Below, piece by piece: positions 54,479 through 63,751 of a stretch of DNA of 64,000 nt. The position numbers were made by a program, and so were the translations under genes. The notes below the pieces were generated by a model, which was given only the letters and a program-made list of their open reading frames with translations, was not told where the DNA came from and did not search any database. Each line of letters starts with the position of its first letter. The first letter of the stretch is position 1. The stretch comes from Rhodobacter flavimaris (GTDB lineage: Bacteria > Pseudomonadota > Alphaproteobacteria > Rhodobacterales > Rhodobacteraceae). The DNA lies in the NCBI RefSeq assembly GCF_021378075.1, contig NZ_JAJUOS010000006.1, positions 62,001-126,000 of the forward strand. Reading direction: 5' to 3'.

Positions 54479-55006
54479 ATGTATCCAGTTATTCGCATGG
54501 CCAAGGCCCTTGTCGCGGGGCGCGGCCAGACACTCGACATTCTCGACACGGTGATCAGCCAGCATCGCGCCTGGCCCTGGGACATCGACCCGTGGAAAGA
54601 CCTCAATAACGGGCGCATCCTGACACTGTTCGATCTGGGGCGCATCCAGTTGGCGCAGCGCACCGGGCTGAACGCGGCGCTGATGCGCAATCGCTGGGGG
54701 ATCGTGGTGGCTGGCAACACCACGCGCTACCGCAAGCGCATCACCATGATGCAGCGCTTCGAGATGCGCACCCGCGTCGTTGGCTGGGACAACCGCTTTG
54801 TCTACATGGAGCAAAGCATGTGGCGCGGCGCTGAGTGCTGCAACCACATCCTGATCCGGGGCGCCATCACGTCGCGCGCGGGGATCGTGCCGCCCGTCGA
54901 GGTGCTTTCGGCGATGGGGCACAAGGCCGACAGCCCGGAGCTGCCCGCATGGGTACTCCACTGGATCGGCGCCGAGCACGAGCGCCCCTGGCCACCGCAG
55001 ATGTGA
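54479..55006 (+). CDS. Thioesterase-like hotdog-fold protein
   Basis: Protein of 175 residues similar to the 4-hydroxybenzoyl-CoA thioesterase-like family (FadM/PF13279 type). The active-site region reads DPWKDLNNGRILTLFDLGR, corresponding to the D-x-x-x-H-x-N-N motif though His is replaced by Leu, and later strands RKRITMMQRFEMRTRVVGWDNRFVY fit the fold. Acyl-CoA hydrolysis is the usual activity; the substrate is unknown. CGGAGG lies 6 bases before the ATG. Divergent from yggT. Confidence 0.8.
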   Translation: MYPVIRMAKALVAGRGQTLDILDTVISQHRAWPWDIDPWKDLNNGRILTLFDLGRIQLAQRTGLNAALMRNRWGIVVAGNTTRYRKRITMMQRFEMRTRVVGWDNRFVYMEQSMWRGAECCNHILIRGAITSRAGIVPPVEVLSAMGHKADSPELPAWVLHWIGAEHERPWPPQM

Positions 55007-55071
55007 TCGCCCCCAACCCTTGCGCCGCCGTCGCTTTTCGGGCTTGATCGCCGCAACGCAGGGGGCAGGGC

Positions 55072-56421
55072 ATGATCACCACACGCAAGCGGATCTGGGG
55101 CTGGTTCTTTTTTGACTGGGCCAGCCAGCCCTACAACACCCTGCTGCTGACCTTCATCTTCGCGCCCTTCATGAAGGAATTGCTGGGCAGCGGTTCGAAC
55201 GCGCAGACAGTCTGGGGCTATGGCGTGGGCCTTGCGGGGCTGCTGATCGCGATCGCCTCACCGCTTCTGGGGGCAATCGCCGACCGCTCGGGCCGCCGGA
55301 TGCCGTTCATCTGGCTTTTCTCGCTCATGTATGTCCTTGGCGCCTGGGGCCTGTGGTATGCCGAGCCGGGCAATTTCAGCCTGATCCTGATCATGACCTC
55401 CTTCGCCATCGGCATGATCGGGATGGAGTTCGCCACCACCTTCACCAACGCCATGCTGCCCGACCTCGCGTCCCGCGAAGAGATCGGCAAGGTCTCGGGC
55501 TCGGGCTGGGCCTTTGGTTATGTGGGCGGGATGGTCGCGCTGATCATCATGCTGGTGTTGTTGCAGGTGAACCCGAACACGGGCCGCACTCTGGTCGGCC
55601 TGCCGCCGCTGTTCGGTCTTGATATCGCGACGCGAGAGGATACGCGCATCGTCGGGCCGCTGACGGCAGTATGGTATGCGGTCTTCATGATCCCCTTCTT
55701 CCTGTGGGTGCGCGAGCCGCGCCACCCCGGCGCCGTTCCGGTGGCCCGCGCCGCGCGCGAGGCCTGGCCGCAGCTGCGCGAGACCCTGCGCCGCCTGCCG
55801 CGCAACCGCAGCCTCTTTGCCTTCCTGTTGTCCTCGATGTTCTACCGCGATGCGCTGAACGGCATCTACACCTTCGGCGGGCTTTACGCGGCGGGAGTGC
55901 TGGACTGGTCGATCACCCAGATCGGCATCTTCGGCATTCTGGCCGCGATCACCGGGGCGATCTTTGCCTGGCTCGGCGGCAAGGCCGACGACCGCTTTGG
56001 CCCCAAGGCGGTGATCCTGTTTACCGTCGTGCTGTTGACCGCCGTTGTGGTCGGCGTCGTCTATATCTCGCGCGAGAGCGTCTTTGGCATGGCCGTCGGG
56101 CCTGACAGCATCCTGCCCGACGTGGCCTTTTATGTCATGGGTGGGCTGATCGGCGCGGGGGGAGGGGCGCTGCAAGCCGCGAGCCGCACGATGATGGTGC
56201 ATCAGGCCGAGCCGGGGCGGATGACCGAAAGCTTTGGCCTTTACGCGCTGACCGGCAAGGCCACCGCGTTCATCGCACCGCTCTCGATCGGGGTGGTGAC
56301 GCAACTCACGGGCAATCAGTCGCTCGGCATCACTCCGCTCATCGCACTTTTCGTTCTGGGGCTTGGGCTGCTACTTTGGGTCAAGCCCAATGGCACCCCG
56401 CAGCCCCAAAGCGCAGGATGA
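55072..56421 (+). CDS. MFS transporter of the UMF1 (Atg22-like) family
   Basis: Integral membrane protein of 449 residues with about 12 helices. WGWFFFDWASQPYNTLLLTFIFAPF is the defining N-terminus of this family, ADRSGRRMPFI the loop between helices 2 and 3. Yeast Atg22 exports amino acids from vacuoles; bacterial members are uncharacterised. The stop overlaps the mepA ATG (ATGA). Confidence 0.88.
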   Translation: MITTRKRIWGWFFFDWASQPYNTLLLTFIFAPFMKELLGSGSNAQTVWGYGVGLAGLLIAIASPLLGAIADRSGRRMPFIWLFSLMYVLGAWGLWYAEPGNFSLILIMTSFAIGMIGMEFATTFTNAMLPDLASREEIGKVSGSGWAFGYVGGMVALIIMLVLLQVNPNTGRTLVGLPPLFGLDIATREDTRIVGPLTAVWYAVFMIPFFLWVREPRHPGAVPVARAAREAWPQLRETLRRLPRNRSLFAFLLSSMFYRDALNGIYTFGGLYAAGVLDWSITQIGIFGILAAITGAIFAWLGGKADDRFGPKAVILFTVVLLTAVVVGVVYISRESVFGMAVGPDSILPDVAFYVMGGLIGAGGGALQAASRTMMVHQAEPGRMTESFGLYALTGKATAFIAPLSIGVVTQLTGNQSLGITPLIALFVLGLGLLLWVKPNGTPQPQSAG

Positions 56422-57338
56422 CCCGCGATATGACCCTTGCCCACCTGACCCGCCCTCTCGCCCTTTGCCTTGCGCTGATCGCGGGCAGCACCGCCTCGGC
56501 CGAGCCGCTGGCCCGGCAGCTTTTCGGTGCGGCCAACGCCCCGTCGCAGCAGCGCCCGTCGGCGATTGGCTTTTATTCGCGCGGATGCGCTGCGGGCCTT
56601 GTCGCCCTGCCCGAGACCGGCCCCACCTGGCAAGCCATGCGCCTCAGCCGCAACCGCAACTACGGCCAGCCCGAGATGATCGCTTTCTTAAGCGATCTGT
56701 CGGCCTTCGCCGCCACCCTGCCGGGCTGGAAGGGGCTTTACATCGGCGATATCAGCCAGCCGCGCGGCGGCCCGATGACTGGCGGCCACGCCAGCCACCA
56801 GATCGGCCTTGATGCGGATATCTGGATGCTGCCGCCGCAGCGCCTGAACCTCAGCCGGGCGGAGCGCGAAAAAATCAGCTCGGTCTCGATCCGCACCGCC
56901 GATCAGACCCGCACCAATGGCAACTGGTCGGCCCAGCACATGGCGCTGCTGCGCGCCGCCGCCTCGGACCCGCGGGTGGATCGCGTCTTTGTCGCCGCCG
57001 CCGCGAAGATCGCCATGTGCAACACCGCTCCGCGTGGGGACCGTGACTGGCTGCAAAAGATCCGCCCGATCTATGGCCATGACTCGCATTTCCACGTGCG
57101 CCTTAAATGCCCTGCCGGTCAGGCCGAATGCGAGCGCCAAAAACCCACTGTGGCCGAGTTGTCAAAAGGCGGTGACGGCTGCGACGAGACCTTGAACTGG
57201 TGGGTTACGACCTATCTTGAAGAGCTGCGCAACCCGCCGAAAAAGCCCGAGCGCACCGGCCCACCGCCCAAGAACGCAAAAACCTACGTGATGTCGGACC
57301 TGCCAGGACAATGCAAAAACGTGCTCGCCTCGCGCTGA
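56418..57338 (+). CDS. mepA: Penicillin-insensitive murein endopeptidase MepA
   Basis: Periplasmic LAS-type metallopeptidase of 306 residues that cuts DD- and LD-crosslinks in peptidoglycan. The signal peptide ends near TASA-EP (after residue 28). Zinc ligands lie in [15 protein letters not shown] and HDSHFHVRL. Six Cys in pairs probably form the three disulfides of the family. I start at the ATG at 56418, which overlaps the UMF1 stop. Its last 28 bases overlap the next gene. Confidence 0.93.
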   Translation: MTRDMTLAHLTRPLALCLALIAGSTASAEPLARQLFGAANAPSQQRPSAIGFYSRGCAAGLVALPETGPTWQAMRLSRNRNYGQPEMIAFLSDLSAFAATLPGWKGLYIGDISQPRGGPMTGGHASHQIGLDADIWMLPPQRLNLSRAEREKISSVSIRTADQTRTNGNWSAQHMALLRAAASDPRVDRVFVAAAAKIAMCNTAPRGDRDWLQKIRPIYGHDSHFHVRLKCPAGQAECERQKPTVAELSKGGDGCDETLNWWVTTYLEELRNPPKKPERTGPPPKNAKTYVMSDLPGQCKNVLASR

Positions 57339-58213
57339 TCGCGCTGGCCCTGGCTTTCGCGGGGCATCCCGCAATCGCTGCCGACCCCACGCCGCGGGCC
57401 GAGTTCCTGCAAACCTACGCCTGGCGCGTTGCCAATGACGCCTTCGGTGGCTTCTCCGGGCTGGAACTGACCGAGGACGGGCGCGATTTCGTCGCGCTCT
57501 CGGATCGCGCGACGCTGTGGCGCGGACGGATCGCGCGCGACGCGACCGACCGGATCGTCGGCGTCGAAGTGCGTTCCGGTCCGGTGGCGCTTCAGGACAG
57601 CAAGGGCAGCGGCCTCGGCCAGTCCTCGGGCGATTCCGAGGGGCTGGCGCTGGCGCCGGACGGATCGGTCTATGTCTCGTTCGAGGGGTTGCACCGCGTC
57701 GCCCGCTACCCACGCGATGACGGCCCGGCCGAGCGCCTGCCCCGCCCCGAAGCCTTCAAGGGCTTTCAGTCGAACTCCTCGCTTGAGGCACTGGCCATCG
57801 CGCCGGACGGCACACTTTATACCCTGCCCGAACGCTCGGGGATGCTGAACCGCCCCTTCCCGGTCTGGCGTTATCGCGATGGCGTATGGGATCAGCCCTT
57901 CGCGATCCCGCGCGATGGAGACTGGCTGCCGGTGGGCGCCGATTTCGGGCCGGACGGGCGCTTTTACCTGCTGGAGCGCGACTTTTGGGGCCTCTTGGGT
58001 TTCCTGACACGGGTGCGCGTCTTCGATATCGCGGGCGACAGTGTCACCGGCGGCGATGTGGTGGTGCAAACCAGCGCGGGCGTGCATGACAACCTTGAGG
58101 GCATTGCGGTCTGGCGCGACCGCGGCGGCGCGATCCGGATGACGATGGTGGCCGATGACAATTTCCGCATCTTCCAACGCACCGAACTGGTCGAATACCG
58201 GCTCAAGCCCTGA
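57311..58213 (+). CDS. Esterase-like activity of phytase family protein
   Basis: Exported protein of 300 residues with a signal peptide ending at AIA-AD (after residue 23). The mature protein is a predicted beta propeller matching the phytase-like domain (PF13449): [62 protein letters not shown] and [10 protein letters not shown]. Members are poorly characterised; phytase or phosphoesterase activity is suggested by name only. Overlaps mepA by 28 bases, with CCAGGACA before the ATG. Confidence 0.85.
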   Translation: MQKRARLALIALALAFAGHPAIAADPTPRAEFLQTYAWRVANDAFGGFSGLELTEDGRDFVALSDRATLWRGRIARDATDRIVGVEVRSGPVALQDSKGSGLGQSSGDSEGLALAPDGSVYVSFEGLHRVARYPRDDGPAERLPRPEAFKGFQSNSSLEALAIAPDGTLYTLPERSGMLNRPFPVWRYRDGVWDQPFAIPRDGDWLPVGADFGPDGRFYLLERDFWGLLGFLTRVRVFDIAGDSVTGGDVVVQTSAGVHDNLEGIAVWRDRGGAIRMTMVADDNFRIFQRTELVEYRLKP

Positions 58214-58306
58214 AATGGCTTGACCCATGCGGGCAGAGCGCGTAAGCGCCGCGCTGCCTGGAGCCTCCGGGCCATGTCCCCGCTACCATGTAAAAACGGT
58301 GAAATC

Positions 58307-58927
58307 ATGAACCGCTTCCTCCCCGGCATTCTTGCCATGGCCGCCATCGTCGTGGCCTCGAACATTCTGGTGCAATTTCTCGTCAGCGACTGGCTGACCT
58401 GGGGCGCCTTCACCTATCCCTTCGCCTTCCTGGTCACCGACGTGATGAACCGCGTCTATGGCCCGGCCGCCGCGCGCCGTGTCGTGGCCGCCGGTTTTGT
58501 CGTCGGCGTCATCTGCTCGCTGATCGGCACCCAGATTCAGGGCGAATTCGGCCCCTATGTCACGCTGCGCATCGCCATCGGCTCGGGCGCGGCCTTCCTG
58601 GTTGCCCAGATGATGGACATCGCCGTCTTCGACCGCCTGCGCCGCGGCGTGTGGTGGGAGGCCCCGCTGGTCTCGACCCTCGTGGGTTCCTCGCTCGACA
58701 CGGCGATCTTCTTCTCGATCGCCTTTGCCGCGCAATTTGCCTTCATCGAGCCGCTCAATGACGTGTCCTGGGCGAACGAGGCCGTGCCGTTGATCGGCTT
58801 TGGCCCGATGGCGCCGCTCTGGGTCTCGCTGGCTACGGCGGACTGGTTTGTGAAAGTTGCGCTTTCTTTGGTCGCACTGCTGCCTTTCAAGGCAATCGTT
58901 GCACGCCTATCGCCAAAGATTGCGTAA
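58307..58927 (+). CDS. yhhQ: Queuosine precursor transporter (YhhQ/VUT family)
   Basis: Integral membrane protein of 206 residues with six to seven helices. FAFLVTDVMNRVYGPAAARRVV is the family signature. E. coli YhhQ imports preQ0/preQ1 for tRNA queuosine. The ATG at 58307 gives the typical N-terminus; 29 upstream codons are open but not family-like. The 93 bases upstream contain a GC-rich inverted repeat but no preQ1 riboswitch I can recognise. Confidence 0.9.
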   Translation: MNRFLPGILAMAAIVVASNILVQFLVSDWLTWGAFTYPFAFLVTDVMNRVYGPAAARRVVAAGFVVGVICSLIGTQIQGEFGPYVTLRIAIGSGAAFLVAQMMDIAVFDRLRRGVWWEAPLVSTLVGSSLDTAIFFSIAFAAQFAFIEPLNDVSWANEAVPLIGFGPMAPLWVSLATADWFVKVALSLVALLPFKAIVARLSPKIA

Positions 58928-58996
58928 TTTTTCTTGCCATACACAAAATCTGTGCCACCCTATCCTTATCGGCAACGCATGAAAGGAGGTGGTCCA

Positions 58997-59053
58997 GTGT
59001 CTAGAGTGATAGTGGAGAGAGGTGTCGGGACAGTTAGGGGGGCCGTGGCCTGA
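58997..59053 (+). CDS. Mini-ORF of 18 codons behind the extended Shine-Dalgarno sequence
   Basis: GTG start 7 bases after GGAGG, encoding VSRVIVERGVGTVRGAVA. An in-frame ATG at 58979 would add six residues but overlaps the ribosome binding site. The near-perfect match to the 16S rRNA end and ideal spacing suggest real translation initiation when the site is free. The peptide resembles nothing I know with a function, so this may be a regulatory leader peptide or chance. Confidence 0.35.
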   Translation: MSRVIVERGVGTVRGAVA

Positions 59054-59133
59054 GGGCAATCCCAAGGGCAAATAACCCTGGCTGGGACGGAGGATCGACC
59101 AGACCCTAACCGGACCATCTCCGTAGATCTCGG

Positions 59134-59165
59134 GGGCCGCTGGCTTAGCCAAGCGGCCCTTTCTA
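59134..59165 (+). terminator. Intrinsic terminator of the structured RNA
   Basis: GGGCCGC and GCGGCCC close an inner GGC/GCC stem; CTTTCTATT follows. GGGCCG at 59040-59045 could instead pair with CGGCCC at 59154-59159, which would open the terminator, so an antiterminator is conceivable. Confidence 0.82.
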
Positions 59166-59190
59166 TTGCCTGTCTTTGCGTCATCCTGTT

Positions 59191-59239
59191 TTGACCTGCA
59201 TCACGGTCCGCCGCGCCTGTTTGCGTTATCATTTCCCCA
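59191..59239 (+). promoter_or_regulatory. Probable FNR-type class II promoter of the small cytochrome c gene
   Basis: TTGAC-CTGC-ATCAC (59191-59204) matches the FNR consensus at 9 of 10 defined positions. A start point 41.5 bases from its centre would be 59239, and TATCAT then occupies the -10 position (59227-59232). The leader of 27 bases carries GGGAGGA before the ATG at 59266. Confidence 0.6.
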
Positions 59240-59265
59240 CGTATCTCGATAACGGGAGGAATAAG

Positions 59266-59670
59266 ATGCGCGCCTATGGATGTGTGATTACGATCGCGGG
59301 ATGCTTGGCAATCTCCCCCGCGGCTGCGCAGAGCCCTGAAGTCGGCGAGGGTCTCTTCAATCAGTATTGCTCCAGCTGCCATGGCAGCGGTGGAGCTGGC
59401 GATGGGCCGATGGTCGAATACCTGACCATTCCCTCACCTGACCTGACCCAGCTTGCCGCAAGAAACGACGGCGCGTTTCCGATGCTCAAGGTGATCCACA
59501 TCATCGACGGGCGAACGGGTGTTCGCGGGCACGGCGGCCAGATGCCGGTCTTCGGCGATCTGTTCATGGCGGAGCAGGGCGAAGGGGCCGCGCGTTCCTA
59601 CACCGAGGTGCTCGAAACGCGGGGGCGTGTGCTCTCGGTGGCGATGTATCTTGAGAGCCTGCAGAAATAA
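59266..59670 (+). CDS. Small periplasmic class I cytochrome c
   Basis: Exported monoheme cytochrome of 134 residues. The signal peptide ends at AAA-QS (after residue 21). The heme motif is CSSCH at 35-39 in GLFNQYCSSCHGSGGAGDGP, and the distal ligand is probably Met93 in GGQMPVFG. Length and motif resemble soluble electron carriers or cytochrome subunits of dehydrogenases. It stands alone; the upstream FNR-like box suggests use at low oxygen, perhaps as a donor to cbb3 oxidase, which is inference. Confidence 0.88.
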   Translation: MRAYGCVITIAGCLAISPAAAQSPEVGEGLFNQYCSSCHGSGGAGDGPMVEYLTIPSPDLTQLAARNDGAFPMLKVIHIIDGRTGVRGHGGQMPVFGDLFMAEQGEGAARSYTEVLETRGRVLSVAMYLESLQK

Positions 59671-59791
59671 GACGGCTCCGGCGGCGCCCCCCATTGCGCC
59701 GCCAGCCGATCTCGACACGCGCCCCCTGATGTGGTTTGGAGGGTCAGGGCGCCTTGGGCGCCGGGTTTCCGAATGGCAGGGGAGCAGGCGA

Positions 59792-60040
59792 ATGACCGAC
59801 ACTCAGACCGAGATCGCGGCGATGAGCTTCGAGGAGGCGATGAAGGCGCTGGAGCAGGTGGTGAACCAGCTTGAGCGCGGCGAGGTGCCGCTCGATCAGT
59901 CCATCGCGCTTTATGAATGCGGCGCCGCCCTGAAGGCGCGCTGCGCCGAACTGCTGAAAGCCGCCGAGGAGCGGGTCGAGAAGATCACACTGGGCGAGGG
60001 CGGCAAGCCCGCCGGAACGGTTCCGGTCGAAGGTCTTTGA
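59792..60040 (+). CDS. xseB: Exodeoxyribonuclease VII small subunit
   Basis: Cytoplasmic protein of 82 residues that binds the large subunit XseA in the single-strand exonuclease. MSFEEAMKALEQVVNQLERGEVPLDQSIALYE is the family signature, and the rest is a helix pair. The ATG at 59792 follows GGGGAGCAGGCGA. Its stop overlaps the ispA ATG (TGATG). xseA is not in the window. The order xseB-ispA-dxs is common in proteobacteria. Confidence 0.94.
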   Translation: MTDTQTEIAAMSFEEAMKALEQVVNQLERGEVPLDQSIALYECGAALKARCAELLKAAEERVEKITLGEGGKPAGTVPVEGL

Positions 60041-60906
60041 TGTTTCCCGAGCGTCTGAGCGAAGTGCAGATCGCGGTTCAGCACGCGCTGGATCAGGCCG
60101 TCGCGCGCCTGCCCGCGGGAGATCTGCGCGATGCGATCGGCTATGCCGCGCAGGGCGGCAAGCGGTTGCGGGCGTTCCTTGTGCTCGAATCCGCGGCGCT
60201 CTTTGGTATTTCGCAGGCGCAGGCCCTGCCCGCCGCCGCCGCGGTCGAGGCGCTGCATGCCTATTCGCTTGTGCATGACGACATGCCCTGCATGGATGAC
60301 GACGATCTGCGCCGGGGCCAGCCCACCGTCCATGTGAAGTGGGATGAGGCCACCGCCGTTCTGGCCGGAGACGCGCTGCAAACGCTGGCTTTCGAGCTGT
60401 GCTGCGACCCGACCCTTGGCCCAGCCGAGCGGCGCGTGGCCCTTGTGACAGCCCTTGCGCAAGCCTCGGGCGCGGCGGGGATGGTTTATGGTCAGGCGCT
60501 TGATATCGCCGCCGAAACGGCTGCGGCGCCGCTGACGCTTGATGAAATCACCCGCCTGCAAGCGGGCAAAACCGGTGCGCTGATCTCATTCGCCGCCGAG
60601 GCGGGCGCGATCCTGGCGGGCGCCGACCCTGCGCCGCTGGCCGCCTATGCCCGCGCGCTTGGCCTTGCCTTCCAGATCGCCGACGACATCTTGGATGTCG
60701 AGGGCGATGCCGCGCTTGTGGGCAAGCAAGTCGGCAAGGATGCGCAGGCCGGCAAGGCCACCTTTGTCTCGCATCTGGGGCTCGAGGGCGCGAAATCCCG
60801 CGCCGCCGCCCTGATTGACGAGGCCGAGACCGCGCTTGCCCCCTATGGCGCAAAGGCGCAAAACTTGCGGGACGCCGCGCGTTTCGTTATCTCGCGCGAC
60901 AAATGA
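60040..60906 (+). CDS. ispA: Polyprenyl (farnesyl or geranylgeranyl) diphosphate synthase
   Basis: Prenyl chain-elongating enzyme of 288 residues. The first Asp-rich motif [10 protein letters not shown] (80-89, with the CxxxC-free DDxxxxD spacing of bacterial short-chain synthases) and the second, FQIADDILD, bind the magnesium-diphosphate substrate. [12 protein letters not shown] carries the conserved Lys and Arg. The enzyme makes farnesyl diphosphate for quinones, undecaprenol and carotenoids. It sits 13 bases before dxs. Confidence 0.93.
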   Translation: MFPERLSEVQIAVQHALDQAVARLPAGDLRDAIGYAAQGGKRLRAFLVLESAALFGISQAQALPAAAAVEALHAYSLVHDDMPCMDDDDLRRGQPTVHVKWDEATAVLAGDALQTLAFELCCDPTLGPAERRVALVTALAQASGAAGMVYGQALDIAAETAAAPLTLDEITRLQAGKTGALISFAAEAGAILAGADPAPLAAYARALGLAFQIADDILDVEGDAALVGKQVGKDAQAGKATFVSHLGLEGAKSRAAALIDEAETALAPYGAKAQNLRDAARFVISRDK

Positions 60907-60919
60907 CACTGGAACGCCA

Positions 60920-62830
60920 ATGAGCCAGACCCCGCCTACCCCGATCCTTGACCGCGTGCGTCTGCCCTCGGACCTCAAGGCACTGACCGACCGCGAGCTG
61001 CACCGTCTGTCGGACGAGTTGCGTGCCGAGACAATCTCGGCCGTCTCGGTCACCGGCGGGCATCTGGGCGCGGGGCTTGGTGTGATCGAGCTGACCGTGG
61101 CGCTGCACGCGGTTTTCGACGCGCCGCGCGACAAGATCATCTGGGACGTGGGTCACCAGTGCTATCCGCACAAGATCCTGACCGGGCGGCGCGACCGCAT
61201 CCGCACCCTGCGCACCAAGGACGGTCTGTCGGGCTTTACCAAGCGCTCGGAAAGCCCTTACGACCCGTTCGGCGCGGGGCATAGCTCCACCTCGATCTCG
61301 GCGGCAGTGGGCTTTGCCATGGCGCGCGAGCTGGGGGCCGAGACGGGTGACGCCATCGCCGTGATCGGCGACGGGGCGATGTCAGGCGGGATGGCCTTCG
61401 AGGCGATGAACCACGCGGGACACCTGGGTAAGCGCGTCTTTGTCGTACTGAACGACAATGAGATGTCGATCGCGCCCCCGGTCGGCGCACTGTCGAGCTA
61501 CCTCACCCGGCTTTACTCCGAAGGCCCGATGCAGGATCTCAAATCCGTCGCCAAGGGCGCCGTGAGCCTGCTGCCCGAGCCCTTCCAGGAAGGCGCGCGC
61601 CGCGCCAAGGAGATGCTCAAGGGCATGGCCGTGGGCGGCACTTTGTTCGAAGAGCTTGGCTTTACCTATGTCGGCCCGGTTGACGGCCACGATCTGGACG
61701 CGCTGCTCCCGCTGCTGCGCACGCTGAAAGCACGCGCGACGGGGCCGGTGCTGATCCATGCGCTGACCAAGAAGGGCAAGGGCTATGCCCCTGCCGAAAG
61801 CCGCGCCGACCGGGGCCACGCGACCGCCAAGTTCGACGTGATCACCGGGGCGCAGGTCAAGGCACCCTCGAACGCGCCCTCCTACACCAAGGTCTTCGCC
61901 GAAAGCCTCGTGCGCGAGGCCGAGAGCGACGAGAAAATCGTGGCGATCACTGCGGCCATGCCTGACGGCACCGGGCTGAACCTGTTCGCCGACCGCTTCC
62001 CGCGCCGCACCTTCGATGTAGGCATCGCAGAGCAGCACGCTGTGACCTTCTCGGCCGGGCTTGCGGCAGCTGGGATGCGCCCCTTCTGCGCGATTTACTC
62101 GACCTTCCTGCAACGCGGCTACGACCAGATCGTGCATGACGTGGCGATCCAGCGCCTGCCGGTGCGCTTCGCCATCGACCGCGCCGGTCTGGTGGGTGCC
62201 GATGGCGCGACCCACGCGGGCAGCTACGACATCGGCTTCATGGCCAACCTGCCCGGTATGGTCGTCATGGCCGCCGCTGACGAGGCCGAACTGGTCCATA
62301 TGGTCGCCACCGCCGCCGCGCATGACGAAGGCCCCATCGCCTTCCGCTATCCGCGCGGCGAGGGCATGGGCGTCGAGATGCCCGAGCGCGGCCAGCCGCT
62401 CGAAATCGGCAAGGGCCGGATCGTGGCCGAGGGCGCGCGGGTCGCGATCCTGAGCTTCGGCACCCGCCTGGCCGAGGTGTTGAAGGCGCGCGAGGCGCTG
62501 GCCGCGCGTGGGCTTGCACCGACCGTGGCGGACGCGCGCTTTGCCAAGCCGCTCGACACCGACCTGATCCTGCGGCTGGTGGCCGAGCATGAGGCGCTGA
62601 TCTGCATCGAAGAGGGCGCGGTAGGTGGCTTTGGCAGCCATGTCGCGCAGTTCCTGTCGGATCAGGGCGTGTTCGACCGGGGCTACAAGTTCCGCTCGAT
62701 GGTGCTGCCCGACACGTTCATCGACCATGCCTCGCCCGAGGATATGTATGCCTCGGCCCGCATGAACGCCTCGGATATCGAGGCGAAGGTGCTTGAACTC
62801 CTGGGCGTGGCGGTGGCGAAGCGGGCCTGA
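60920..62830 (+). CDS. dxs: 1-deoxy-D-xylulose-5-phosphate synthase
   Basis: Thiamine diphosphate enzyme of 636 residues at the head of the non-mevalonate isoprenoid pathway, condensing pyruvate with glyceraldehyde-3-phosphate. The cofactor motif is [18 protein letters not shown] with LNDNEMSI; the catalytic Glu lies in [25 protein letters not shown] is near the substrate site. The ATG at 60920 gives the usual N-terminus. Its stop directly abuts the stop of the next, converging gene. Confidence 0.96.
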   Translation: MSQTPPTPILDRVRLPSDLKALTDRELHRLSDELRAETISAVSVTGGHLGAGLGVIELTVALHAVFDAPRDKIIWDVGHQCYPHKILTGRRDRIRTLRTKDGLSGFTKRSESPYDPFGAGHSSTSISAAVGFAMARELGAETGDAIAVIGDGAMSGGMAFEAMNHAGHLGKRVFVVLNDNEMSIAPPVGALSSYLTRLYSEGPMQDLKSVAKGAVSLLPEPFQEGARRAKEMLKGMAVGGTLFEELGFTYVGPVDGHDLDALLPLLRTLKARATGPVLIHALTKKGKGYAPAESRADRGHATAKFDVITGAQVKAPSNAPSYTKVFAESLVREAESDEKIVAITAAMPDGTGLNLFADRFPRRTFDVGIAEQHAVTFSAGLAAAGMRPFCAIYSTFLQRGYDQIVHDVAIQRLPVRFAIDRAGLVGADGATHAGSYDIGFMANLPGMVVMAAADEAELVHMVATAAAHDEGPIAFRYPRGEGMGVEMPERGQPLEIGKGRIVAEGARVAILSFGTRLAEVLKAREALAARGLAPTVADARFAKPLDTDLILRLVAEHEALICIEEGAVGGFGSHVAQFLSDQGVFDRGYKFRSMVLPDTFIDHASPEDMYASARMNASDIEAKVLELLGVAVAKRA

Positions 62831-63751
62831 TCAGGCCCGGCTGACCCGCCAGGTTTGCAGGATATATTGCGCGCAGATCAGGTCGAGATGCGCGCCGCCG
62901 CCGTTCTTGCACAGCGTAATTTCGTCGTCCGACCGACGCGCGAAGGTGCCTGCGTGAATGTCGTAGTAATCGGCGACGAGGTCGGCCTCCGAGATCACGC
63001 CGCGCGCGAGCGGGTCTTTGAACTCGCCGATATGCTTGATCGTGGTCGCGCGGCTGTCGCAGAAGATGCGGGCGCGGCGCAGGGTCTCGTCATCAACCTC
63101 GCGCATGTCGGGCCGATAGGCGCCGATCAGGTCAAGGTGGGTTCCCGGACGCAGCCATTCGCCGCGGATATAGGGCTGCGAGGCCATGGTCGTGCAGGCG
63201 ATGATCTCGGCCCCGCGCACAGCGGTTGCCAGATCGGCCTCGGCGCGCGCACCGGTGCGGGCGGCCAGCGCCTCGGCGGTCAGATGGGTGCGGTTCCAGA
63301 TCGTGAACCGCGCCTGCGGGAAGGCCGCGCGATAGGCCTCGATCATCGAGGCGGCCACATGGCCCGCGCCGCAGATCAGGATCTCGCGCGCGTCGGGGCG
63401 GGCAAGGCGGCGCGCCGCCAGAAGGCTGTCGCCCGCCGTCTTCCACTTGGTGACCAGCTGGAAATCGACGATGGCCTCAAGCATCCCCGTTTCATCGCTG
63501 AGCAGGTTCACCGCGCCATTGACCATGGGCAGGCCCGCCTCTGGGTTGCCCGGCATGATCGTGGCGCATTTGACCGCGATCCCCAACCCCGAGATCCAAG
63601 CCGAGCGGGTCAGCAGCGTGTCCTCGCCGCGATAAAGGAAGGTATCGGCCACCTCGGCGCGCGGCAGACGGTGACCGGCCTCGAAGGCCTCGGTCAGGGT
63701 GATCCAGTCGAGCAGCCCTTCGGCCTCCGGCCCGATGATGTCGATGCTCAT
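62831..63751 (-). CDS. Ornithine cyclodeaminase / mu-crystallin family protein
   Basis: NAD(P)-dependent protein of 306 residues. The dinucleotide site is LICGAGHVAASMIEAY, and VKCATIMPGNPEAGLPMVNGAVNLL is the family core with the conserved Lys. Members act as ornithine cyclodeaminase, alanine dehydrogenase or reductase of cyclic imino acids such as 1-pyrroline-2-carboxylate; the substrate cannot be chosen here. The end of the HAD gene overlaps its ATG by 4 bases, so the two are cotranscribed. Confidence 0.87.
   Translation of the reverse strand: MSIDIIGPEAEGLLDWITLTEAFEAGHRLPRAEVADTFLYRGEDTLLTRSAWISGLGIAVKCATIMPGNPEAGLPMVNGAVNLLSDETGMLEAIVDFQLVTKWKTAGDSLLAARRLARPDAREILICGAGHVAASMIEAYRAAFPQARFTIWNRTHLTAEALAARTGARAEADLATAVRGAEIIACTTMASQPYIRGEWLRPGTHLDLIGAYRPDMREVDDETLRRARIFCDSRATTIKHIGEFKDPLARGVISEADLVADYYDIHAGTFARRSDDEITLCKNGGGAHLDLICAQYILQTWRVSRA

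Larger units (their letters stand above)
58979..59165 (+). ncRNA. Candidate structured RNA with sequestered, extended Shine-Dalgarno sequence
   Basis: GAAAGGAGGTGGTCC (58981-58995) is complementary to the 3' end of alphaproteobacterial 16S rRNA over 15 bases with one G-U pair. Within the same RNA GGAGGTGGTCC (58985-58995) can pair with GGACCATCTCC (59112-59122) over 11 base pairs with one G-U. Directly inside lie TGTC/GACA (58998-59001 with 59029-59032) and GTTAGGG/CCCTAAC (59033-59039 with 59104-59110), forming a tight three-way junction, and a terminal hairpin CCCA.AGGG/CCCT.TGGG at 59061-59086. An intrinsic terminator follows. It could be a stable small RNA, a translational switch on the mini-ORF, or a leader of the cytochrome c gene. 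The fold is seen in the sequence; the function is not known. Confidence 0.6.
58928..59265 (+). other. 338-base gene-poor region: structured RNA candidate and FNR-type promoter
   Basis: No ordinary protein gene is present. The left part (58979-59165) holds a very long Shine-Dalgarno sequence, a mini-ORF, a nested fold and an intrinsic terminator; the right part (59191-59239) holds the probable promoter of the small cytochrome c gene. A TTGCCA/TATCCT pair at 58934 and 58961 is a possible promoter for the RNA but its spacing is poor. Confidence 0.7.

Noticed and set aside
58214..58306. preQ1 riboswitch before yhhQ
   Set aside because: There is a GC-rich inverted repeat but no match to the short preQ1-I aptamer pattern; it may only end the phytase-like gene.
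58979..59165. Assignment of the structured RNA as 6S RNA
   Set aside because: Length and nested helices are suggestive, but a large central bubble with the promoter-like pattern is not evident and there is no neighbouring gene typical for ssrS, so I left it unnamed.
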